NCBI GenBank assembly: GCA_943369355.1
Contig: CALRMX020000005.1
Span: 285,232-349,231 of the forward strand
Direction of reading: 5' to 3'
DNA from: UBA7662 sp943369355
GTDB taxonomy: Bacteria; Bacteroidota; Bacteroidia; UBA7662
DNA length: 64,000 nucleotides
The position numbers and the translations under genes are program-made. This document shows positions 43,990 through 52,404 of this stretch, one piece after another (the stretch's first letter is position 1; each line of letters opens with the position of its first letter). Under the pieces are notes generated by a model. That model searched no databases and was not told the DNA's origin. It was given only the letters and a program-made list of their open reading frames with translations.

Positions 43990-46482
43990 ATGTCACGTCT
44001 AATCCTACTTTTTTGGCTCATCGCGCTGGCTACCGCTTCGGGGCAGTCGGTGAGCGGCCGCATCACCGGCGAAGGCGGACAAGCTTTGGCCTATGCTGCC
44101 CTCCTGGTCACACCCGGCAACCACAGCAGCATCACCAACGAACAAGGCCGCTACGAACTGCGCCTACCCGCTGGCAACTACGAAATACAGGTGCACTTCA
44201 TTGGCTACCAACGTTTGAGGCAGGCGTTTACTGTGGGCAGCGGCGCCACCAAACTCGACCTACAGCTCACCCGCCAGGTGTTTGAGCTCAGCGAAATCAA
44301 GGTGAAGGCCAGCGGCGAAGACCCAGCCTACGACATGATGCGCGAGGCCATCCAAAAGGCACCGCTGCACCGCTTGAGCGTGAGTACGTATAGCGCCAAA
44401 AGTTATGTGAAGGGAAGCTTTCGGGTGAGCAAAGCACCTTGGGCCGTTCGCAAGCTGCTCGAAAATGAAAAAATGAAGGTGGGCACCACCTATGTGATGG
44501 AATCGGTAAGCCAAATCAACTTCCGGCAGCCCGCCGCTTTTAGCGAAAAGGTGCTGTCGATGCGTTCGAGCTTGCCGCCATCGGTTGATGCCCGCGTGAG
44601 TTACGGCACCTTCAACTTCTACAACGCGCGGGTGGGCGATCTCAGCTCCCCCTTGGCACCCGGCGCGTTTAAAGTGTATCGTTATAAGTTCGAGGGCAGC
44701 CGCCAGGAAGGCGACGAGCGCATCGTGAAAATCCGCGTGAGCCCCCGCCAGTCGGGACCCGGCGTGGTGTCGGGCGATCTGTACCTCGTATACGGAAGCT
44801 GGAGCATCCACAGCCTCGACTTCCGCTTTGTCGACGACGGTCGGCCCACACGCGTTGAACAGCTGTATCAGCCTCTCGACGGGCTGTGGATGCCCACCAA
44901 ACTCGATATGACCATCGACATTGGCTATATGGGAGCCGAAGCCACGGTGCGTTACCTCACCTCGGTACGCGACTACCGCATTACCCCCAATGCCAGCGTG
45001 GTAGATAGGCTCAAGAAAAAGGAAGTGCTCCCCCCCGATGTCGACAACAAGCAGGCGCGCAGCGCAGCGCGCACCCGCGTGAAGGAGCTCGAGAAACAAC
45101 GCAAAGACACCCTCCCCGACGATGCGCCAGCCTTCGACTACCGCTACGAGGTAGATACCCTGGCGCGCCTCACCCCCGAGTCGATGTGGGACGAACTGCG
45201 GCAGCTACCCCTCGATACCGCCGAAGTGAAAGGCTATCAGCTCGCCGACTCGTTGTATGCCGACGAATACCGCAAACAAAAAGCCGATACCGTTCCGCCC
45301 AAGTTCAGCTGGGACAGCCCCATCAGCGGCTACAGCCGACGCTACGGCAGGCCCATCGAAGACCGACTTTATCCCCTCTACTGGCGTTACGATGGGCTAG
45401 TGACGGGCATATTTCCCGATTTCGATTTTTACAATGCCACCGAAGGATTTGTGCTGAAAACCGGTGTAGAACGTGAAGCACTACGTACCCGCCGTAACCG
45501 CAGCATCAGCCGACTGAATGTGCGCTACAGCTTTGGGCGGCAGCGTTTCACAGGCACCCTGCAGCACGAGGAGCGTCGTCCCAATATGCGTTGGACGGTA
45601 GAGGCAGGCAGCCGCATGCGGCAGCTGAACGCGTCGGAGCCCATCCATCCGTTCATGAACCTGTTGTATACGCTCATCGACAGCCGGCACCTCATGCCGC
45701 TGTACGAAAGCCAAGGCCTCTGGGGCTATTACAACCAACGCTTGAACGCCCGAAACAGCTTCGAACTTCGCGCCGCAGCCGAATACCGCTTCGATCCGGG
45801 TTTGGCCAGCCGGCTCTGGGTTTTTCCCGACAATACCCGTTTTGTTCGCAATATCCCGCTGAATGTAGAAGCAGCACCCTTCGATGCACATGCCGCCTTC
45901 CGTTTGGAGTACGGTTGGTTTTGGCGGCCTTGGGCCAAATTGGGGCTGCGCAACGGCGAAGAAGTGGTGACCAATGGCGGCAAACCTAGCTTCCGGTTGG
46001 GGGGTGTGAGCGGTTATGCACGCGATTTTTACCAAGAGCTGCAAGTGCGTGTGGAGCATCGAGCGCAGCTGGGTGAAGGGCGTGAATTGGATTACCAGCT
46101 CACCGTAGGGGGCTTTATCGCGGCGCCGCGGTACTTGGTTGACTTACACCATTTCGATGGCAACCAGACCATTTTTATGGGCAGAGACTTTTTCAGATTC
46201 CGTGCACTCGATTATTACGCTTACAGCACCGGACAAGGATATGTGCAGTTTTTTAGCGGCTACACCGCCCGTCGACTGCTCTTTACCCAGTTCGAAACCC
46301 TGCGTTTGTTGGGCATCGAAGAGCACCTTTTTCTGAATGCCATGGCCACGCCGCGTCACAGCTACCTCGAGGCCGGTTACCGCATCGACGGCTTTTTACA
46401 GCTGTTTGGCGTCGACTTTTTCGGGGGGCTCAGTCCAGCACAAACACCCGTTTACGGTCTTCGTTTGAAAGTAGGCATCTAA
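43990..46482 (+). CDS. DUF5686 outer-membrane protein with CarboxypepD-like domain
   Basis: 830 residues. Signal peptide (LILLFWLIALATASGQ), then a carboxypeptidase-regulatory-like domain (SVSGRITGEGGQALAYAALL, then GRYELRLPAGNYEIQVHFIG). The characteristic DUF5686 body follows (EDPAYDMMREAIQKA, SVSTYSAKSYVKGSF), and the C-terminal half is a series of amphipathic strands consistent with a large outer-membrane barrel. The family is widespread in Bacteroidota and unassigned in function. Its stop is one base away from the stop of the convergent sodium-pump gene. Confidence 0.85.
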   Translation: MSRLILLFWLIALATASGQSVSGRITGEGGQALAYAALLVTPGNHSSITNEQGRYELRLPAGNYEIQVHFIGYQRLRQAFTVGSGATKLDLQLTRQVFELSEIKVKASGEDPAYDMMREAIQKAPLHRLSVSTYSAKSYVKGSFRVSKAPWAVRKLLENEKMKVGTTYVMESVSQINFRQPAAFSEKVLSMRSSLPPSVDARVSYGTFNFYNARVGDLSSPLAPGAFKVYRYKFEGSRQEGDERIVKIRVSPRQSGPGVVSGDLYLVYGSWSIHSLDFRFVDDGRPTRVEQLYQPLDGLWMPTKLDMTIDIGYMGAEATVRYLTSVRDYRITPNASVVDRLKKKEVLPPDVDNKQARSAARTRVKELEKQRKDTLPDDAPAFDYRYEVDTLARLTPESMWDELRQLPLDTAEVKGYQLADSLYADEYRKQKADTVPPKFSWDSPISGYSRRYGRPIEDRLYPLYWRYDGLVTGIFPDFDFYNATEGFVLKTGVEREALRTRRNRSISRLNVRYSFGRQRFTGTLQHEERRPNMRWTVEAGSRMRQLNASEPIHPFMNLLYTLIDSRHLMPLYESQGLWGYYNQRLNARNSFELRAAAEYRFDPGLASRLWVFPDNTRFVRNIPLNVEAAPFDAHAAFRLEYGWFWRPWAKLGLRNGEEVVTNGGKPSFRLGGVSGYARDFYQELQVRVEHRAQLGEGRELDYQLTVGGFIAAPRYLVDLHHFDGNQTIFMGRDFFRFRALDYYAYSTGQGYVQFFSGYTARRLLFTQFETLRLLGIEEHLFLNAMATPRHSYLEAGYRIDGFLQLFGVDFFGGLSPAQTPVYGLRLKVGI

Positions 46483-46483
46483 G

Positions 46484-47620
46484 CTATTTCAAAAACGACA
46501 GCAATAAACCGGCAGCCACTGCCGAACCAATCACGCCAGCCACATTGGGTGCCATGGCGTGCATGAGCAGGTGGTTGGTTGGGTCGGCTTTAAGCCCTTC
46601 GAGCTGCGAAATACGTGCACTATCGGGCACCGCCGATACCCCCGCAGAGCCAATGAGTGGATTGATTTTGTTGCCCTCTTTCAGGAAAAGATTCATGAAT
46701 TTGGCAAACAGCACCCCACCGGCAGTGGCCACTACGAACGAAACCGCACCGAGTGCAAAAATTTGAATCGACTTCGGGGTAAGGAAAGTGGTAGCCTGTG
46801 TGGATGCGCCTACGGTAAGTCCCAGGAGAATGGTCACGATATCGATCATGCTGGTTCGTGCCGTTTCGGCCAGTCGTTTAGTTACACCCGACTCCTTGAG
46901 CATATTGCCAAAAAACAGGGTACCCAACAAGGGCAAGGCACCCGGGGTGATGAAGGTGGTTAGGAGCAGCCCAACCACAGGAAACATGATTTTCTCGCTT
47001 TTCGACACCACCCGAGGCGCTTTCATCCGAATTTTTCGTTCCGACGGAGTGGTGAGCAACCGCATCACCGGTGGCTGAATAACGGGCACCAACGCCATAT
47101 AGCTGTATGCCGCAATGGCAATAGGGCCAATAAGCTCGGGCGCCAAACGCGACGACAGGAAGATGGCCGTTGGGCCATCGGCACCGCCAATGATGCCGAT
47201 TGCGGCAGACTCTTGAAGCGAGAAACCCAGATAACCTGCCCCTATAAAGGTGGCAAAAATCCCCAATTGAGCAGCAGCGCCCAGCAGGAGCAGCCGTGGC
47301 GAGCTAATGAGCGCGCTGAAGTCGGTCATGGCGCCGATGCCCAAAAAAATCAGCGGTGGAAACACCCCTTTGAGCACACCTTGATAGATGTAATTGAGCA
47401 CCGAACCTTCCTCGTAAATACCCAGCTGCTGCCCCGCATTTTCCATGAAAGGGATGTTGCCGATGAGGATACCAAAACCAATTGGAATGAGCAGCAAGGG
47501 CTCGTACTCGTAGCGAATGGCGAGGTACAAAAAGAAAATGCCCACCAACAGCATGATGCCGTGCCCCCAGGTAAAGTTGGCAAAGGCGCTGTATTCAAAA
47601 AACTTGAGTAAACCGTCCAT
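46484..47620 (-). CDS. mmdB: Na+-translocating decarboxylase beta subunit
   Basis: 378 residues from the ATG at 47620; the frame extends to a TTG at 47626. The protein is very hydrophobic with about nine or more helices and family motifs such as IGIIGGADGPTAIFLSS, FGNMLKESGVTKRLAET and GSAGVSAVPDSARI. This subunit decarboxylates carboxybiotin and pumps Na+ out across the inner membrane. It is the last gene of a four-gene set with a carboxyltransferase, gamma-type and biotin carrier subunits. The neighbouring methylmalonyl-type carboxyltransferase suggests methylmalonyl-CoA decarboxylase rather than oxaloacetate decarboxylase. Confidence 0.9.
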   Translation of the reverse strand: MDGLLKFFEYSAFANFTWGHGIMLLVGIFFLYLAIRYEYEPLLLIPIGFGILIGNIPFMENAGQQLGIYEEGSVLNYIYQGVLKGVFPPLIFLGIGAMTDFSALISSPRLLLLGAAAQLGIFATFIGAGYLGFSLQESAAIGIIGGADGPTAIFLSSRLAPELIGPIAIAAYSYMALVPVIQPPVMRLLTTPSERKIRMKAPRVVSKSEKIMFPVVGLLLTTFITPGALPLLGTLFFGNMLKESGVTKRLAETARTSMIDIVTILLGLTVGASTQATTFLTPKSIQIFALGAVSFVVATAGGVLFAKFMNLFLKEGNKINPLIGSAGVSAVPDSARISQLEGLKADPTNHLLMHAMAPNVAGVIGSAVAAGLLLSFLK

Positions 47621-47622
47621 AA

Positions 47623-48042
47623 TCAAGCTTTGATTTCGATGATGGTAGCCCCTTGCAGCACCTGAGCTCCCGGCTGGGTAAGCACTTTAACCACCACCCC
47701 GTCGTAATCGCTTTGAATGCTGTTTTCCATCTTCATGGCCTCCAGCACAAACAAAACTTGCCCTTTGTGGATGGTATCTCCCTCTTTTACGGCGATTGAA
47801 ACAACTATTCCCGGTAGCGGCGAGGTGATGGCCAGGGTGTTGCGATCGTTAGCCGGTGGTAACGGACTGCCTTGCGGCATGGCCGAGCGCACCAGCACGG
47901 GTGTTTTGGTGGTTTTGATCTCGCGGTCGAGTTCCACCTCGTACGCGGTGCCGTTTACCTCCACGGTCAGGAATTTTTGATCTTTCTGGGTCACTTCGAC
48001 CTGAAATTTTTGTCCTTGTATGCCGAATCGGAAGCGTTTCAT
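47623..48042 (-). CDS. mmdC: Biotin carboxyl carrier subunit
   Basis: 139 residues. The C-terminal biotinyl domain (SPLPGIVVSIAVKEGD, then VLEAMKMENSIQSDYDGVV) has the biotinylated Lys at K104 in E-A-M-K-M. The N-terminal part is a small beta domain with a Pro-rich linker (MPQGSPLPPA). It carries the carboxyl group from the carboxyltransferase to the membrane pump. It overlaps the gamma-type gene by 4 bases, and its stop lies 2 bases before the beta subunit start. Confidence 0.9.
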   Translation of the reverse strand: MKRFRFGIQGQKFQVEVTQKDQKFLTVEVNGTAYEVELDREIKTTKTPVLVRSAMPQGSPLPPANDRNTLAITSPLPGIVVSIAVKEGDTIHKGQVLFVLEAMKMENSIQSDYDGVVVKVLTQPGAQVLQGATIIEIKA

Positions 48043-48353
48043 CGTTTGCGGTTGGGGGTTGGTGTGAAATTTTGATACTTCGAGCTCCAGGGTGAATAAA
48101 GGCGGGTCGATCGCTCGATGGTGACAATACCTGCCTCAGCATCGTGCTCTTCGTCGAGGTAAAGTGCCACCGCTGTGGCTATGGCGGCAATGGTGACCGC
48201 TTCGGTGGTGGCTGCGACAACGGCTTTGGGACGGCGTTTGACCAGCCAGAGTTTGTGTAAACGACCTACGCCCCAAAATGCACCATACAAGATAGAGAGC
48301 GTGCCCAATACAGCCAGATAACCGAGTACCGAGAGATAAATAGGGTCTTCCAT
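48039..48353 (-). CDS. mmdD: OadG-like gamma/delta subunit
   Basis: 104 residues from the ATG at 48353, which shares one base with the carboxyltransferase stop (TGATG); a GTG just before it is possible. There is one N-terminal membrane helix (LSVLGYLAVLGTLSILYGAF), then an Ala-rich cytoplasmic tail (AVVAATTEAVTIAAIATAVA). This pattern is typical of the small subunit that assembles the sodium-pumping decarboxylase at the membrane. Position between the carboxyltransferase and biotin carrier supports the call. Confidence 0.8.
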   Translation of the reverse strand: MEDPIYLSVLGYLAVLGTLSILYGAFWGVGRLHKLWLVKRRPKAVVAATTEAVTIAAIATAVALYLDEEHDAEAGIVTIERSTRLYSPWSSKYQNFTPTPNRKR

Positions 48354-49909
48354 CACAGAGGCATATTGCCGTGTTTTTTCGGCGGGTTTTGGTCTTTTTT
48401 GTTGGCGAGCGCTTGCAGGGCGCGTATCACCCGAAAACGGGTATTGCGTGGTTCAATGATGTCGTCGATATAGCCGTAACGTGCCGCCTCGTAGGGGTTC
48501 AGGAACTGGTCGCGATATTCGTCTTCTTTGCCCTTTACCGCACCGGCCTGTTCGTCGGCGGGGAGCTGACTTATCTCCTTCTGGTACAACACTTCAATGG
48601 CACCTGCGGGACCCATCACGGCGATTTCGGCCATGGGCCAGGCATAGTTTACATCGCCGCGCAAATGTTTCGAGCTCATCACGTCGTAGGCCCCGCCATA
48701 AGCTTTGCGCAGTATGATGGTGATTTTGGGTACCGTGGCTTCGCCATAGGCAAACAGCAATTTCGCCCCGTGAATGATGATGCCCCCATATTCTTGCATG
48801 CTGCCAGGCAAGAAACCGGGAACATCTACCAGGGTAAGTATGGGAATGTTAAAAGCGTCGCAAAAACGCACAAAACGTGCGGCTTTACGCGATGCATCGA
48901 TGTCGAGTACCCCAGCCAGGTGTGCGGGCTGGTTGGCAACTATGCCTACACTGGATCCATGGAAGCGGGCAAATCCAATCACGATGTTACGGGCGTAGTG
49001 GCGCTGTACCTCAAAAAATTCGTTGCCATCGGCAATGGAGTGAATCACATCCAGCACATTGTAGGGCTGGTTGGGATTTTCGGGTATGAGTGCGTTCAAA
49101 GCATCGTCGGTACGGTCGATCGGATCGGTGGTGGGGTATACCGGCGGCTCCTCCATATTGTTCTGCGGCACATAGCTGAACAACTTGCGCAAAAGCATCA
49201 TGCCTTCTTCTTCGCTCTCGGCCTTAAAATGGGTCACGCCCGATTTGCTGGCGTGTACGGTTGCTCCACCCAGTTGCTCCTCGCTGATGAGCTCACCGGT
49301 AACGGTACGGGTTACCTTGGGGCCGGTCACGAACATATAGCTCGTTTGATCGGCCATGAGGATGAAGTCGGTGAGCGCCGGCGAGTAAACGGCACCACCC
49401 GCACAGGGCCCCAATATGGCCGATAGTTGCGGAATAACGCCCGAAGCCAAGATGTTGCGCTGAAAAATATCGGCATAACCTGCCAACGAGCGTACACCTT
49501 CTTGGATGCGCGCGCCGCCACTGTCGTTGATGCCAATCACGGGTGCGCCCACCTTCATGGCTTGGTCCATGATTTTGCAAATCTTCTGGGCATAGGTTTC
49601 GGAAAGTGAACCCCCAAAAACCGTAAAATCCTGCGAAAACACATATACCAGACGTCCGTCGATGGTGCCATGGCCGGTAACTACCCCGTCGCTCAGGAAT
49701 TTTTGCTTGTCGAGCCCAAACTCGGTGGCCCGGTGGGTCACAAACATATCGTATTCTTCAAACGAACCTTCGTCGAGCAACATGGCAATGCGCTCTCGGG
49801 CCGTGTACTTACCTTTTTGGTGCTGCGCATCAATACGTTTGGTGCCACCGCCAAGCCGCGCCTGTGTTCGGGCTTCTATCAGCCGGCGGATTTTATCCTG
49901 ATTGGTCAT
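48353..49909 (-). CDS. mmdA: Methylmalonyl-CoA decarboxylase/propionyl-CoA carboxyltransferase subunit
   Basis: 518 residues, the normal length for acyl-CoA carboxyltransferases. Two crotonase-like halves: GGARIQEGVRSLAGYADIF with GPCAGGAVYSPALTDF in the first, and VDVPGFLPGSMQEYGGII with KAYGGAYDVMSSKHLRGD in the second. It transfers the carboxyl group of (S)-methylmalonyl-CoA to biotin. Because it heads an operon of biotin carrier, gamma-type and beta subunits, it most likely belongs to the Na+-pumping decarboxylase of the propionate pathway rather than to a biosynthetic carboxylase. All four genes lie within 2 bases of each other or overlap. Confidence 0.9.
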   Translation of the reverse strand: MTNQDKIRRLIEARTQARLGGGTKRIDAQHQKGKYTARERIAMLLDEGSFEEYDMFVTHRATEFGLDKQKFLSDGVVTGHGTIDGRLVYVFSQDFTVFGGSLSETYAQKICKIMDQAMKVGAPVIGINDSGGARIQEGVRSLAGYADIFQRNILASGVIPQLSAILGPCAGGAVYSPALTDFILMADQTSYMFVTGPKVTRTVTGELISEEQLGGATVHASKSGVTHFKAESEEEGMMLLRKLFSYVPQNNMEEPPVYPTTDPIDRTDDALNALIPENPNQPYNVLDVIHSIADGNEFFEVQRHYARNIVIGFARFHGSSVGIVANQPAHLAGVLDIDASRKAARFVRFCDAFNIPILTLVDVPGFLPGSMQEYGGIIIHGAKLLFAYGEATVPKITIILRKAYGGAYDVMSSKHLRGDVNYAWPMAEIAVMGPAGAIEVLYQKEISQLPADEQAGAVKGKEDEYRDQFLNPYEAARYGYIDDIIEPRNTRFRVIRALQALANKKDQNPPKKHGNMPL

Positions 49910-49953
49910 AAATGAGAATTGCGCTTCAAAACTAATAAAAGGATAAGAATATC

Positions 49954-49983
49954 TAAAATTAATTTATTGCGGTGTTGCGCAAA
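49954..49983 (-). promoter_or_regulatory. Candidate promoter of the decarboxylase operon
   Basis: On the minus strand TTTG (49983-49980) is followed after 18 bases by TAATTTTA (49961-49954), seven of eight matches to the Bacteroidota -7 pattern TAnnTTTG. It lies about 45 bases before the mmdA start. Confidence 0.5.
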
Positions 49984-50060
49984 CCATTCCACCCCGTAAA
50001 TCCGTTGGAAAAAGAAATATTTTGAGGGTGTGCAATTAACGCGGTGCCTTTACGGCTTGC

Positions 50061-51212
50061 CTACGCTTTATTGCTCCACCAAGCGCGGCTGTCGCCACGT
50101 AATGCATCGATTAAACCCAGCATCAAAGCCAGATTCATCATCAAAAAATGACGAATGAAGCGCAAAATGCGCGTTTTCAGCCCCAAGGGAGCAAACAGCC
50201 AATGATCAATGCTGGCCAACATCACCAACAACCACCCTCCAAGAAAAAAGACCAGGTAATACGGTTGTAAACCTGCAGCACGCCAGCTACAGAGCCATGC
50301 CAAGCCCAACAAAAATGGTGTAAACCAACGCAAAACTTTGTGCGACCAAAAGCAATAACTCATGCGGTTGAGGCCGAATAGCATCGACTTAAAGTGCCAT
50401 AAATTCTGGAAGTTGCCTTTGCCAATACGCCGTTTGCGCCGAAACTGTACCCGCGCATCGCCAGAGATGCGTAAAGAATACCGCGCATCCTCGCTATACA
50501 CCGTTTGATACCCGCAACGCAGCACCTCTTGAAACAAAAAGAAATCGTCGACGATAAAGCCTTGTGGCAACGGTGTGAACAACTCCCGACGTAGGGCGTA
50601 CATGGCGCCGAAAGCACCTGTAACGGCTCCCCAGCGACTCTCCCCGCGCTTGATCTCCATTTCACGGTAGCTGTACCGTGCTTCTTGCAAGGCCACTTCG
50701 TTCGAGCTTTCGGTTTGCACTTCCACATCGGCTTGAACGCCCCCAATGCGTGCATCGGCAAATGGTGCGACAAGCGCTAGCAAACAAGCCGGGTCGGGTA
50801 GGGCGTCGGCATCGGTGAGCACCAAGATGGGAGCAGTAGCCTCTTGCACCAAAGCGTTCAAGATTTGGGGCTTGCCCGTACGCTGCAAAAAACGACGATG
50901 CATCAGGTTGGGATATCGATACTTCAACTGCTCCAACAAACGATCGGTGGCATCGGTACAGGCATCGGTGCCGACCAACAAGCGCACCCGAGCGGGATAC
51001 TCCTGAGCAAAGGTGGCCGCAACCTTGGCCTCAATCACGTCTTCCTCGTTGTGTACCGCCAACAAAATATCTAACTCGGGGAAAGGGGCAACAGCCGGGG
51101 CAAACGTTTGCTTACGCTTGGTCAACCTACGCATATGCGCCGGGAAAAGCACATAGCTGTGAAAAACAAGCAAGGTACACAACCAAAAAAGCAGCGCGGC
51201 AAACTCAGCCAT
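50061..51212 (-). CDS. Family 2 glycosyltransferase, membrane-bound
   Basis: 383 residues. An N-terminal helix (AALLFWLCTLLVFHSYVLF) precedes a GT-A domain: LDILLAVHNEEDVIEAKV, GTDACTDATD, VLTDADALPDP (the metal-binding D-A-D) and FIVDDFFLFQEV. A basic FRRKRRIGKGNFQNLWHF (a Q/RxxRW-like acceptor motif) and C-terminal helices follow. The arrangement is that of processive or polyisoprenoid-dependent GT2 enzymes for surface polysaccharides. The start overlaps the GT4 gene by 8 bases. Confidence 0.85.
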   Translation of the reverse strand: MAEFAALLFWLCTLLVFHSYVLFPAHMRRLTKRKQTFAPAVAPFPELDILLAVHNEEDVIEAKVAATFAQEYPARVRLLVGTDACTDATDRLLEQLKYRYPNLMHRRFLQRTGKPQILNALVQEATAPILVLTDADALPDPACLLALVAPFADARIGGVQADVEVQTESSNEVALQEARYSYREMEIKRGESRWGAVTGAFGAMYALRRELFTPLPQGFIVDDFFLFQEVLRCGYQTVYSEDARYSLRISGDARVQFRRKRRIGKGNFQNLWHFKSMLFGLNRMSYCFWSHKVLRWFTPFLLGLAWLCSWRAAGLQPYYLVFFLGGWLLVMLASIDHWLFAPLGLKTRILRFIRHFLMMNLALMLGLIDALRGDSRAWWSNKA

Positions 51213-52404
51213 ACACCAAAAATCGGTAAAAGCGATCGAGTTCCCGCCCGGTTTTTTCGCGATTGAAGTACTCGCTTACAAAAACTCTCCCCTTATCGCC
51301 TAATAACGAGGCTTTATGCGGGTCGTTTACCAACTGCAATACGGCCTCCACAAAGCTTTCGGCAGACTTGGCCAGCATCAACTCGCGACCATGCTCCACC
51401 GGCAATCCCTCGGCGCCAATTGGGGTGGTAACGGCCGGCAAACCTATTGCCATGGCTTCAATCAACTTAATTCGGATGCCGCTGCCGGTGAACAAAGGCG
51501 CTACAAACAGCTGGAGTCCCCGCAAAAAGTAATTGGCATCGGTCACCTCACCCACAATCTCCAAACCGGGCAACTCAAGTTTGGCCAACTCCGGCGGCAT
51601 ATTACGCCCGGCCAACCGAAAAGTCAGCTCGGGATGCGCCTGATGTATGGCTGGCCAACACTGTTGAAGAAACCATTGGATCCCTTCTACATTGGGCCGC
51701 CAGTCGAGCGTACCGATGAACCCGAGGGTAGTGATTTTTTGCACAGGCATTACGGGCATGGTAGGCAATTTCACAGCTGGCACCGATACACATACAGCTT
51801 GGAAGGATTTAAACTGCTCAAACCAACGGGCATCGACCCGGCTGATGGGCACCACCGCGTCTACCGATTGCACCAACTCCGTTTCGAACCGTTTGAACCG
51901 CTCACTTTGCAGTTTGAGGTATATTTTCTTGATAGGATTACGGCAATTGGCCGCCATACGTACCCATATCAAATGATCGATATTGTGGGCGCGCAAAACT
52001 ACCTTGGCTTTACTGTAGCGACGAATTACTGGCAAATACACGCCCATAAATGGAGCTTCGAGCACAATGAGGTTGTAGCGGCGGTTGCGGAGGCGCATAA
52101 TGAGCTGCTCCTCAAAGGTGCGCGAATAAAAACGGCTGGTATTGTACGGGGCGCTGCTCAACAAATTAAGGAACCCGCCTAAAATCGTGAGGTCGGTATT
52201 GATGGGGCAAATGCTCAAGTTGAGCTCCTTGTACAACACGTCGGGGATGAGTTCTTCGTCCACGTAGTTGCGCGAAGGGTTCAAGCACATCAGCTCGTTG
52301 ATGTAGTCGTGATCACGCAAAAGCTCGTGCATGAGCATCACGGCAATCACGCCACCGTCGCGCCGTGGCCATGGAACCCGATTATACAAGGTAAGTACCC
52401 GCAT
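51205..52404 (-). CDS. Family 4-type glycosyltransferase
   Basis: 399 residues with a GT-B fold. The N-terminal domain contains VPWPRRDGGVIAVMLMHELL, the C-terminal one LGFIGTLDWRPNVEGIQWFL, FRLAGRNMP, EIVGEVTD and FTGSGIRIKLIEAMAIGLP. The last motif is the nucleotide-sugar E-x7-E region. It probably acts in polysaccharide or glycolipid synthesis together with the overlapping GT2 gene. It shares one base with the permease gene upstream. Confidence 0.9.
   Translation of the reverse strand: MRVLTLYNRVPWPRRDGGVIAVMLMHELLRDHDYINELMCLNPSRNYVDEELIPDVLYKELNLSICPINTDLTILGGFLNLLSSAPYNTSRFYSRTFEEQLIMRLRNRRYNLIVLEAPFMGVYLPVIRRYSKAKVVLRAHNIDHLIWVRMAANCRNPIKKIYLKLQSERFKRFETELVQSVDAVVPISRVDARWFEQFKSFQAVCVSVPAVKLPTMPVMPVQKITTLGFIGTLDWRPNVEGIQWFLQQCWPAIHQAHPELTFRLAGRNMPPELAKLELPGLEIVGEVTDANYFLRGLQLFVAPLFTGSGIRIKLIEAMAIGLPAVTTPIGAEGLPVEHGRELMLAKSAESFVEAVLQLVNDPHKASLLGDKGRVFVSEYFNREKTGRELDRFYRFLVYG

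Noticed and set aside
44260..45099. A 279-codon open frame on the minus strand
   Set aside because: Antisense shadow of the DUF5686 gene.
48371..49426. A 351-codon open frame on the plus strand
   Set aside because: Antisense shadow of the carboxyltransferase gene; no recognisable motif.
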